This document shows positions 33,301-42,450 of a DNA stretch of 64,000 bases, in pieces. Each line of letters starts with the position of its first letter. The first letter of the stretch is position 1. Made by a program: the position numbers and the translations under genes. Below the pieces are notes generated by a model. The model was not told the origin of the DNA. It ran no database searches and worked only from the letters and a program-made list of their open reading frames with translations. The DNA is from Tragulus kanchil (lineage: Eukaryota; Chordata; Mammalia; Artiodactyla; Tragulidae), in assembly GCA_022376925.1 (NCBI GenBank), contig JAIOJX010000001.1:3319501-3383500 (forward strand), read 5' to 3'.

Positions 33301-36300
33301 ATACTGTAGCCACCATTTTCTCTAGAACACTTCCTCACTTCTATTGAATGTAGTTTAAAGGACTGGCTGCAAAATGGCCAGATTCAACTGACTGGATTTC
33401 CAAATACCAGAGAGCATAGGAATCTCACTTGCTTTACCCTAGTCTCAACCCTAAGATAGATATAGATATATGTATATATTTATACATGTTTAGAGATATA
33501 TATACAACTCTGAATATTCATTGGATGCACTGTTGCTGAAACTGAAGCACGAATATTTTGGCTGCCTGATGTGAAGAGCCAACTGATCGGAAAAGCCCCT
33601 GATGCTGGGAAAGACGGAAGGCAAAAGGAGAAGGGGGCAGCAGAGGATGAGATGGTGAGATAATATCACTGACTCAGTGGACGTGATTTTGACCAAATTC
33701 CGGGAGACAGGGAAGGACAGGAAAGCCTGATGTGCTGCAGTCCATAGGGTGGGAAAGAGTTGGACACAACTTAGCAACTAAACAGCAACAACATAAATAC
33801 ATATTTATATAGCTTTTAAATATTTTTCTCTATTTCTATGTAGAAATATATAGAGAAGTAGACATAAAATGCAGATAGATATGCATATAAAGATGTAGAT
33901 ATAGATATATGTATTCATTTATTAATAAAAGAAAGTGGCTATGTACTCTCTAAGCAATGTGCGCTTCAGGCATTCTGGACTCTCGAGGTTGAACTAACAG
34001 AGAATAGCCCGGACTTTTTTTTTTAATTTTGGCCTCTTTCATTGTTGCTTTTTTTATTACTATTATTTGTTTTCATCCATCTTTGTTCTTTGGCCTGTGG
34101 GGGCCTCCCACTGCAGTGGCCTCTCTCGTCACAGAGCACCAGCTCTGGGTGCATGTGCTCCAGAGTGCTGGCACACTGGTCCAGCTGCACCACAGCATGT
34201 GGGATCTTCCTGGGCCAGGGATCGAACCGGTGCCCCTTGCACTGCAAGGCAGACTCTTTACCCACTGGACCACCAGGGAAGCCCTGACCCTGACTTCTTG
34301 CTGGACCTTGCTGCCTTCATTTGCCTGCCTAGTACACACAAGAACTTTGTCCTTCCTCCAAAGTGAACATCTGCCCTGCTTGACCGATCACTTTCAGGCC
34401 AGAGGTGCTACAACTGGTATTCCCAACCCAAGCTAGTCCCCAAGTGCCATACAGTACCATTTCCTGGGAGTGGGTTGCAGCCACATTCCATACCTCCGCA
34501 GCACCAGCGACCTTTGGATCCACCTTCTGTGGTGGCTGAGAACCACTCAGCAACTCAGACACAAGCTCTTTCATTTCTAGGAAGAAGAACAGAGGCCCCA
34601 GTAACACCCACAGAGGCTATCCCAAGGCTTCATGGGCACAGAACACACCTGCCCCAACTAAGGATAGGGTCTTAGGAATCACTCTACACACATGCTCCGG
34701 CATCTACTGGCCAGTCTCAGGTCTCCACTTCTTCATGTTCTCAAAATGTAGCAAGTGGGGCTTCCCCTGGTGGTCCAGTGGATAAGGACACCGCCTTGCA
34801 GTGCAAGGGGCACCGGTTCGAGCCCTGGCCTGGGAAGATCCCACGTGCCGCGGAGCGGCTGGACTGATGTGTCCAATCACCAAGCCGGAGTTCTGGAGCG
34901 CATGCGCCCAGAGCTGGTGCTCTGCGACAACAGACGCCACCGCGATGGGAGGCCCGCAGGAGCCAAAGAACAAAGACGGATGAAAAAAAATGGAGAAATG
35001 AAAGACCAATAGAAGTGGCCCGCCCGCTCCCCTCCCTCCCCAACCCAACCCCCGCCCAAAATAAATAAATAAATCTTTAAAAAAAAAAAAAATGTAGCAA
35101 GTGTTCACCGAGTCTCAAGCTCCGGGCTAGGTTATTGAAGACAGAGCCATGGCTAAGAGCCAAGATCACAGCAATTGGGAAATTGATTGTCTGTAGAGAA
35201 AGTTTTTTTTTGGTGGGGGGTAGGGACAGAAAATAATCCATCAGTTCAGATCAAGAGATGCATGCTCCCCAAACAATAAAAACAGGACAATAAGACAAAG
35301 GAAGGGGCTACTTCTAGAAAACCAGAAACGACACAGAGGCAGAGGCCTGAAAGGGATCGAACCGGTGCCCCTTGCACTGCAAGGCAGACTCTTTACCCAC
35401 TGGACCACCAGGGAAGCCCTGACCCTGACTTCTTGCTGGACCTTGCTGCCTTCATTTGCCTGCCTAGTACACACAAGAACTTTGTCCTTCCTCCAAAGTG
35501 AACATCTGCCCTGCTTGACCGATCACTTTCAGGCCAGAGGTGCTACAACTGGTATTCCCAACCCAAGCTAGTCCCCAAGTGCCATACAGTACCATTTCCT
35601 GGGAGTGGGTTGCAGCCACATTCCATACCTCCGCAGCACCAGCGACCTTTGGATCCACCTTCTGTGGTGGCTGAGAACCACTCAGCAACTCAGACACAAG
35701 CTCTTTCATTTCTAGGAAGAAGAACAGAGGCCCCAGTAACACCCACAGAGGCTATCCCAAGGCTTCATGGGCACAGAACACACCTGCCCCAACTAAGGAT
35801 AGGGTCTTAGGAATCACTCTACACACATGCTCCGGCATCTACTGGCCAGTCTCAGGTCTCCACTTCTTCATGTTCTCAAAATGTAGCAAGTGGGGCTTCC
35901 CCTGGTGGTCCAGTGGATAAGGACACCGCCTTGCAGTGCAAGGGGCACCGGTTCGAGCCCTGGCCTGGGAAGATCCCACGTGCCGCGGAGCGGCTGGACT
36001 GATGTGTCCAATCACCAAGCCGGAGTTCTGGAGCGCATGCGCCCAGAGCTGGTGCTCTGCGACAACAGACGCCACCGCGATGGGAGGCCCGCAGGAGCCA
36101 AAGAACAAAGACGGATGAAAAAAAATGGAGAAATGAAAGACCAATAGAAGTGGCCCGCCCGCTCCCCTCCCTCCCCAACCCAACCCCCGCCCAAAATAAA
36201 TAAATAAATCTTTAAAAAAAAAAAAAATGTAGCAAGTGTTCACCGAGTCTCAAGCTCCGGGCTAGGTTATTGAAGACAGAGCCATGGCTAAGAGCCAAGA

Positions 36301-37089
36301 TCACAGCAATTGGGAAATTGATTGTCTGTAGAGAAAGTTTTTTTTTGGTGGGGGGTAGGGACAGAAAATAATCCATCAGTTCAGATCAAGAGATGCATGC
36401 TCCCCAAACAATAAAAACAGGACAATAAGACAAAGGAAGGGGCTACTTCTAGAAAACCAGAAACGACACAGAGGCAGAGGCCTGAAAGAGAAAAACAGGC
36501 CAGCCATGGAGAATCTGGGGAAAGAGGGAACACTAGCACAGAGGCTGTGAGGACGAGTCTTGGGATGTTGCAGGACAGGCTTAAAGGCTCTGTGGACTGC
36601 GCCAGCATGTCACAGCAGGAAGTCCGCATAAGAAATGACCTTGTGTGGATCTTGTAGATCATGGTAAGGAGTTTGAATTTTACTCTAAAGACCAGAAGAA
36701 GGCATTGGAAGGTTAGGAGAGAGAATTGATTTGATTGATCCTATAAATTGAGCCCTCTGAGTGTGTGCAATAAAGCCACTGGTGCCTTGGAATGGGGGTG
36801 TTCATCCCAACCTCCTCCCCCACAGGCTACAAAAGGCTCTCCTCGTCAATCCCGTTCTCGTCAACTCACACCACAGACACACAGAGGTGCCCATCAATAC
36901 ATGCAAGCACACACATGTGCTTCTGCCCAGCCACACCCAGGCAGACACCCAAGGGAAGGGGCATTACAGGGGATTCCCACCTGTTGTCATGGAGAGCTCT
37001 TGGCTGTCCCTACGGCTTCCGGGAACCGGCTCTTCAGCCTTGGGCATTTGCATCTTTTCCTCGAGGTGAGGGGCTGCTCCTTCTGCCAT
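30216..37089 (-). CDS. FATE1: FATE1 (fetal and adult testis expressed 1), complete coding sequence in five exons
   Basis: FATE1 is a testis and cancer-testis protein of ER-mitochondria contacts that dampens calcium-driven apoptosis (family knowledge). Coding exons on the minus strand are 37089-36981, 34576-34458, 31638-31532, 31176-31098 and 30347-30216. All have GT-AG ends and phases that agree. The sum is 546 bases, 181 residues plus stop, close to the 183 of human FATE1. Conserved stretches include EVWNVAAT (exon 2), GHGDAQ (exon 3), LELEIMRRQ (exon 4) and the C-terminal ending WLWVHH. Residues about 110-160 are charged and helical, consistent with the coiled coil. Residues about 161-178 are hydrophobic and form a C-terminal tail anchor with only three residues after it. 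Exons 1 and 2 each have a second copy (38237-38129 and 35711-35593), both inside duplications; the true gene probably has one of each. Confidence 0.92.
31098..31176 (-). CDS. FATE1: FATE1 coding exon 4
   Basis: 79 bases coding SLEELNELELEIMRRQ and the preceding residues. Acceptor tctcccag, donor gtgagt. The first base completes a Cys codon begun in exon 3. Confidence 0.9.
31532..31638 (-). CDS. FATE1: FATE1 coding exon 3
   Basis: 107 bases in phase with exon 2 (starts GAG CCC), containing the conserved GHGDA motif. Acceptor tttcctcag, donor gtaaga. Confidence 0.9.
32921..33400. repeat. Diverged tandem repeat, about 150-base unit, about three copies
   Basis: The motif 'tggtctccctccttctc', a 'atggctgcc' box, 'caacatggtcaccattttc' and 'ggaactcaactgat' recur in the same order near 32945, 33093 and 33252, spaced roughly 150-157 bases. 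The first and third units are closest; the middle one is more diverged. It matches no repeat family I know. Confidence 0.6.
33440..33505. repeat. AT-rich simple repeat
   Basis: Degenerate TATA/GATA-type runs. A similar AT-rich tract occurs at about 33795-33915. Confidence 0.7.
33510..33793 (+). mobile_element. BovB (RTE) LINE 3' end
   Basis: It reads through 'cccctgatgctgggaaagac', 'gcagaggatgagatggtgag' and 'gactcagtggacgtgatttt', ending with 'gggaaagagttggacacaac' and an (aac)n-like tail. This is the standard BovB 3' end, horizontally acquired in ruminants. Confidence 0.87.
34016..34284 (-). mobile_element. CHR-type SINE, minus orientation
   Basis: A poly(T) stretch followed by the reverse complement of the CHR tail and head, ending in 'ggaccaccagggaagccc'. 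The tRNA-side end is repeated at 35352-35419 by duplication H. Confidence 0.85.
34458..34576 (-). CDS. FATE1: FATE1 coding exon 2 (gene-proximal copy)
   Basis: 119 bases, 39 full codons after two bases completing a Glu codon from exon 1. It contains EMKELVSELL and EVWNVAATHS. Acceptor cttcctag, donor gtactg. Confidence 0.88.
34758..35090 (+). mobile_element. CHR-type SINE with target-site duplication
   Basis: Starts 'gggcttcccctggtggtcca' and ends in an A-run. The direct repeat 'aatgtagcaagtg' flanks it at 34745-34757 and 35091-35103. Confidence 0.92.
35593..35711 (-). other. FATE1: Duplicate of FATE1 coding exon 2
   Basis: Same 119 bases and splice sites as 34458-34576. Using both copies in one transcript would shift the frame, because 119 is not divisible by three. 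Confidence 0.87.
35893..36225 (+). mobile_element. CHR-type SINE (copy of 34758-35090)
   Basis: Same element with the same flanking direct repeats, carried in duplication H copy 2. Confidence 0.9.
36489..36897 (-). other. FATE1: FATE1 intron 1, unique part
   Basis: Between duplications H and I. No exon or repeat recognised. Confidence 0.6.
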
Positions 37090-38045
37090 TACCACCAGTT
37101 GCTTGCTCCTAAGCGATGGCAAAGAAGGCACAGGGTGCAGTGCGCAGAGGAAGGCTGGGAATCAGCTATTTGAGGAGTGTATGCACAAGGAGGTGGAGCC
37201 AGATCCTCACTTCTAGTTCACGCCTCGGACCCAGCACCTCCTGTTCCAGCTGTATCTTGCTGGCTGAGTTCAAGATCTTCTTCTCTGCTACTCTGTAAGC
37301 AACTTAGGAGAAGCGATAAAGCTCTGAATGTTTGCCCTGAGAATTGCCCTGGCCCTTGGCTCATCCGATTTGACTTCATTTCCAGATAAATGCAGGGGCT
37401 GGCCTGGGACTCCAGAGTCGCTTAGGGGCCAAAGCAGGGTTAAATCCTATCATGGTTTTGCAAGGCCAGCTCTGGCTAGTAGTCCAGGCCACAGTCCCCT
37501 TCAGAGAGCATCTTACACAGAGCACACCCTGCCTTCCCCAATCCAGAATTCCCAGGCAAGGGAGAAGGCTTTTGATGCCCTGAATCAGCTCGGACAGGAA
37601 CCAGGAGAACCAAAGGATGAGCAGGAGAAGAGGCCTGCCTTACAGTGACCGGAGCCCCCACTGTCCCCAGCCTTACACCCCCTAGTCGAAGTCCAAATTC
37701 TTCCTCAACGTCCCTACTGATTAGACCTCTATAAGGGTCACATCTATGGTCCATGTGGCTCGCCTAAGGTCTCCAGTTATTCCATGAAGCACTGGTCTAG
37801 ATGTTGCGACAAAGGCATTTTTGTTGATATCTATAGTCAGTGGACTTTAAGTAAAGGACATTGTGACTCCTTGAACATCTGAATGGGCCTCATTCAATCA
37901 GTTCTATGGCATAAGAACAAAGACTGGAGTTTCCCAGAGAAGAAACTGTGCTCAAGGCTGCATGTCAATCCCTCCCTAACATTCCAACCTGCTTACTTGT
38001 CCTGCAAATTTTGACTTTGCTAGCTCAGATGGCAAAGAACCTGCC
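36898..38045. repeat. Tandem duplication I, copy 1 (FATE1 exon 1)
   Basis: Repeated at 38046-39194 with an offset of 1148 at the exon. It holds FATE1 coding exon 1. The copies differ by small changes ('gtgcagtgcgcagagg' against 'gtgcagtgcagagg' and 'agaagaggcctg' against 'agaagagaggcctg'). Confidence 0.88.
36981..37089 (-). CDS. FATE1: FATE1 coding exon 1 with start codon (gene-proximal copy)
   Basis: 109 bases from ATG at 37089 to donor gtggga, coding 36 residues (starts MAEGAAPHLEEKMQM, ends SQELSMTT). The N-terminus resembles human FATE1 in spacing and in the NQEH/SQEL region. A copy lies at 38129-38237. Confidence 0.82.
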
Positions 38046-39194
38046 TACATGCAAGCACACACATGTGCTTCTGCCCAGCCACACCCAGGCAGACACCCAA
38101 GGGAAGGGGCATTACAGGGGATTCCCACCTGTTGTCATGGAGAGCTCTTGGCTGTCCCTACGGCTTCCGGGAACCGGCTCTTCAGCCTTGGGCATTTGCA
38201 TCTTTTCCTCGAGGTGAGGGGCTGCTCCTTCTGCCATTACCACCAGTTGCTTGCTCCTAAGCGATGGCAAAGAAGGCACAGGGTGCAGTGCAGAGGAAGG
38301 CTGGGAATCAGCTATTTGAGGAGTGTATGCACAAGGAGGTGGAGCCAGATCCTCACTTCTAGTTCACGCCTCGGACCCAGCACCTCCTGTTCCAGCTGTA
38401 TCTTGCTGGCTGAGTTCAAGATCTTCTTCTCTGCTACTCTGTAAGCAACTTAGGAGAAGCGATAAAGCTCTGAATGTTTGCCCTGAGAATTGCCCTGGCC
38501 CTTGGCTCATCCGATTTGACTTCATTTCCAGATAAATGCAGGGGCTGGCCTGGGACTCCAGAGTCGCTTAGGGGCCAAAGCAGGGTTAAATCCTATCATG
38601 GTTTTGCAAGGCCAGCTCTGGCTAGTAGTCCAGGCCACAGTCCCCTTCAGAGAGCATCTTACACAGAGCACACCCTGCCTTCCCCAATCCAGAATTCCCA
38701 GGCAAGGGAGAAGGCTTTTGATGCCCTGAATCAGCTCGGACAGGAACCAGGAGAACCAAAGGATGAGCAGGAGAAGAGAGGCCTGCCTTACAGTGACCGG
38801 AGCCCCCACTGTCCCCAGCCTTACACCCCCTAGTCGAAGTCCAAATTCTTCCTCAACGTCCCTACTGATTAGACCTCTATAAGGGTCACATCTATGGTCC
38901 ATGTGGCTCGCCTAAGGTCTCCAGTTATTCCATGAAGCACTGGTCTAGATGTTGCGACAAAGGCATTTTTGTTGATATCTATAGTCAGTGGACTTTAAGT
39001 AAAGGACATTGTGACTCCTTGAACATCTGAATGGGCCTCATTCAATCAGTTCTATGGCATAAGAACAAAGACTGGAGTTTCCCAGAGAAGAAACTGTGCT
39101 CAAGGCTGCATGTCAATCCCTCCCTAACATTCCAACCTGCTTACTTGTCCTGCAAATTTTGACTTTGCTAGCTCAGATGGCAAAGAACCTGCCT
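38046..39194. repeat. Tandem duplication I, copy 2 (FATE1 exon 1)
   Basis: Second copy of 36898-38045. It ends inside the head of a Bov-tA SINE that continues into unique sequence. Confidence 0.88.
38129..38237 (-). other. FATE1: Duplicate of FATE1 coding exon 1 with start codon
   Basis: Same ATG, coding sequence and donor as 36981-37089. As the 5'-most copy it could be chosen by an automatic model as the start of FATE1. Confidence 0.82.
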
Positions 39195-39355
39195 GCCATG
39201 TGGGAGATCAGGCCTGCATCCCTGGGTTGTGAAGATCCCCTGGAAAGGGAACAGCTGCCCACCCCAGTATTCTTGCCTGGAGAATCCCACGGACAGAGGA
39301 GCCTGGCAGGCTACAGTCCTTGGGGTTGCAAAGAGTCGGACACGACTGAGTGGCT
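39160..39355 (+). mobile_element. Bov-tA type SINE
   Basis: Head 'gctagctcagatggcaaaga', middle 'ccctgggttgtgaagatccc', end 'agagtcggacacgactgagt'. Its head also appears truncated at 38018-38045, by duplication I. Confidence 0.87.
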
Positions 39356-39431
39356 TTCACACAACACAACCCCATGATGGCATGAGTCATTTCATTAAAT
39401 AAAAATTTCTATACACAAACATATAGGCATA

Positions 39432-39625
39432 GTGGTTCAGTGGCTAAAAGAAGAATCCACCTGCCAATGCAGGAGCCATGGGTTTGATCCCTGGGTAGGA
39501 AAATCCCTTGGAAAAGGAAATGGCCACCCACTTCAATATTCTTCCTTGGAGAATCCCATAGACAGGGGAGCCTGATGGGCTACAGTCCATGGGGTCACAA
39601 AGAGTCGGATATGACTCAACACGTG
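39432..39625 (+). mobile_element. Bov-tA type SINE
   Basis: Head 'gtggttcagtggctaaaaga', then 'gggtttgatccctgggtagg' and 'agagtcggatatgactcaac'. More diverged than the neighbouring element. Confidence 0.82.
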
Positions 39626-40183
39626 AGCACAACACATATACATACATGCAGCCTATTGGTTCCATTTCTCTGGAGAACTGACTCGTACAGCCACTAAAGG
39701 TGAACCCTCAGCTCTTGGGGATAGCCCCAGAGCTCCTGGGGAAGAGGAGGCTATTTGTAAAGAAACCAAGCACAGATGGGGCCAGGTGGGAGGGAGAGGA
39801 GGAGGAGGGGAGGGAAGAGGAAGGGACACAGTGCGGGAGGGGAAAGCGAGGGCTGGCTCCCTTAGAGAGGGCGGCTGATCTAGAGTGCCCAGCCCCCTCT
39901 CGGGCCCCACCTGTCCAGCACTGGGAAAAAGCTCTCCAGAGCAGAGCTGACAAAGGCCCGCCTGCATTCCTGAGGGCCCAGGAGAAGGGAGAAGCCCTTT
40001 CCAGCTCAGGTGGAGCAGCTGCAAGGAAATCCGAGCTTTCTGAAGGGTCCCCTTAGGAGTGCGCTCTGTGGGACTCAGAAGCCTGCAAAGCAGGAGCCAG
40101 TGGTGGGTTTTTGGGAGGCCAGGGTTGCCAGATAGGACAAAGAAAAATGTAGGATGCCAATTTACCTTGAATTTTAAATAAAC

Positions 40184-40189
<6 letters not shown>

Positions 40190-40233
<44 letters not shown>
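40190..40233. repeat. (TA)n microsatellite
   Basis: About 21 TA dinucleotides. The matching tract in copy 2 (41286-41321) is shorter and begins with an interrupted 'atacat'. Further (TA)n runs lie at 40340-40372 and 41427-41459. Confidence 0.93.
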
Positions 40234-40236
<3 letters not shown>

Positions 40237-40339
40237 GGCATAAGAACAAAGACTGGAGTTTCCCAGAGAAGAAATTGTGCTCAAGGCTGTATGTCAATCC
40301 CTCCCTAACATTCCAACCTGCAACCTGTATGTATATAGG

Positions 40340-40374
<35 letters not shown>

Positions 40375-40392
40375 GCATAAGTAAGCAACATT

Positions 40393-40460
40393 TGGACTAC
40401 CCTCACGGCTCAGAGGTAAAGAACACATCTGCAATGCAGGAAACCCGGCTTCCATCCCCT
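40393..40460 (+). mobile_element. Bov-tA head fragment
   Basis: Resembles the tRNA-like head only ('ctcacggctcagaggtaaag ... aatgcaggaaacccggcttcc'), without the Bov-A body. A copy lies at 41481-41547. Confidence 0.6.
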
Positions 40461-40716
40461 CCACTCCCACTCACACATGCGGCATTTGAGGCATACATAC
40501 ACTAAAAAATTATCCCTGGTTTATCTGACATACACATTTAATAGTGCCCTCCCTACAGGGGCCGGGAGCATGGCCTGGGGCCCAGTGTGAGTGGCTTGCT
40601 GCGAGACCTCCGCCCCAGGAAGGCTTCCAGACAGGAGGCCGGAGCCCGGCGGCCGGCCAGCCATAGGCCAGCCGTGACGCACCGAGGGGAAGGCTTCCAG
40701 ACAGGAGGCCGATAGC

Positions 40717-41282
40717 CAACACGTGAGCACAACACATATACATACATGCAGCCTATTGGTTCCATTTCTCTGGAGAACTGACTCGTACAGCCACTAAAGG
40801 TGAACCCTCAGCTCTTGGGGATAGCTCCTGGGGAAGAGGAGGCTATTTGTAAAGAAACCAAGCACAGATGGGGCCAGGTGGGAGGGAGAGGAGGAGGAGG
40901 GGAGGGAAGAGGAAGGGACACAGTGCGGGAGGGGAAAGCGAGGGCTGGCTCCCTTAGAGAGGGCGGCTGATCTAGAGTGCCCAGCCCCCTCTCGGGCCCC
41001 ACCTGTCCAGCACTGGGAAAAAGCTCTCCAGAGCAGAGCTGACAAAGGCCCGCCTGCATTCCTGAGGGCCCAGGAGAAGGGAGAAGCCCTTTCCAGCTCA
41101 GGTGGAGCAGCTGCAAGGAAATCCGAGCTTTCTGAAGGGTCCCCTTAGGAGTGCGCTCTGTGGGACTCAGAAGCCTGCAAAGCAGGAGCCAGTGGTGGGT
41201 TTTTGGGAGGCCAGGGTTGCCAGATAGGACAAAGAAAAATGTAGGATGCCAATTTACCTTGAATTTTAAATAAACTATATAA

Positions 41283-41324
<42 letters not shown>

Positions 41325-41427
41325 GGCATAAGAACAAAGACTGGAGTTTCCCAGAGAAGAAATTGTGCTCAAGGCTGTATGTCAATCCCTCCCTAACATT
41401 CCAACCTGCAACCTGTATGTATATAGG

Positions 41428-41462
<35 letters not shown>

Positions 41463-41772
41463 GCATAAGTAAGCAACATTTGGACTACCCTCACGGCTCA
41501 GAGGTAAAGAACACATCTGCAATGCAGGAAACCCGGCTTCCATCCCCTCCACTCCCACTCACACATGCGGCATTTGAGGCATACATACACTAAAAAATTA
41601 TCCCTGGTTTATCTGACATACACATTTAATAGTGCCCTCCCTACAGGGGCCGGGAGCATGGCCTGGGGCCCAGTGTGAGTGGCTTGCTGCGGAGACCTCC
41701 GCCCCAGGGGAAGGCTTCCAGACAGGAGAGCCCGAGAGCCCGAGCGGCCGGCCAGCCATAGGCCAGCCGTAG
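40717..41772. repeat. Tandem duplication J, copy 2
   Basis: Second copy of 39617-40716, lacking a few bases near its start ('atagccccagagctcctggg' became 'atagctcctggg'). Confidence 0.82.
41286..41321. repeat. (TA)n microsatellite (copy of 40190-40233)
   Basis: Shorter version of the same tract, in duplication J copy 2. Confidence 0.9.
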
Positions 41773-41827
41773 GCACGCTAGACCTGGGAGAGGGGAGGAG
41801 GGGCGCAGAGAACATCTGGCTTAGATG

Positions 41828-41844
41828 TGTGTGTGTGTGTGTGT
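41828..41844. repeat. (GT)n short microsatellite
   Basis: About eight GT repeats at the edge of an old L1 fragment. Confidence 0.85.
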
Positions 41845-42450
41845 CTGCAGTGTTCTACACAAATGAGATCATACGTTTGCGGTGCATGCTGTTTTGAAAC
41901 TTACTTTTTGTAGTGAACAGTCTGCCTTGGGGATCTCCCGTGTCAGAACAAATCTGCTTCACATCATTTGAACACAATACAGTATTCCGCTGCCCGGCTG
42001 CACCCCTGTTTATGGACGTACTCATGGACAGTTGGGGTGTCTAGAGCCTCTCTTTTATGAACAATGCAGCAAGGAACATTCCTGGACATGACTCTTGGCA
42101 TGCATGTTTTTGTAGAGCTGGTGCCTACGGGTGGAACTGTGGGTTTCTAGGGCGCACGTGCTGACAGTTTTGGCCACTGTGGACACGGTTCCCCCTGAAA
42201 AGGTCAGACCAGGTGGGACCTCAGCAAGGGGAAGAAAGCGCTGGTTTCCTCACAGCCTTGTCAGTAGAAGATATTATGAAACTTTCTAAAAGGCATCATT
42301 ATGATGGGTGAAAAATGATCTCTATCTCATTGCTGTTTTAATTTATATTGCTTTAATTATGAATAAATCTGAGCACTTCTCATATGTTTATTGATCTTCT
42401 GTATATCTTTTCTGTAAACTGTCTGCTAGAGGGCTTGAATCTTTATTAAA
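41845..42450 (-). mobile_element. Old L1 fragment, antisense
   Basis: The plus strand reads like the reverse complement of L1 ORF2 ends: 'cacaatacagtattccgctg', 'tttatggacgtactcatgga', 'tatgaacaatgcagcaagga', 'gggtttctagggcgcac' and 'ctcatatgtttattgatctt'. It is highly diverged. Confidence 0.7.

Larger units (their letters stand above)
31639..34457 (-). other. FATE1: FATE1 intron 2
   Basis: 2.8-kb AT-rich intron. It holds a run of about three diverged 150-base tandem units (about 32921-33400), a BovB 3' end, short AT-rich tracts, and a CHR SINE on the minus strand. Nothing is recognised in 31790-32900. Confidence 0.8.
34217..35351. repeat. Tandem duplication H, copy 1 (FATE1 exon 2)
   Basis: Repeated at 35352-36488 with an offset of 1135. 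It contains FATE1 coding exon 2 and a full plus-strand CHR SINE. I found no difference between the copies in the parts I compared. Confidence 0.88.
35352..36488. repeat. Tandem duplication H, copy 2 (FATE1 exon 2)
   Basis: Second copy of 34217-35351, joined at a shared 'agggatcg' stretch. Confidence 0.88.
39617..40716. repeat. Tandem duplication J, copy 1
   Basis: Repeated at 40717-41772, offset about 1100 at the left end. The copies differ in the length of a (TA)n run and at several points in the GC-rich right end, where copy 1 is disordered ('aggcttccagacaggaggcc' occurs twice). Confidence 0.82.
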
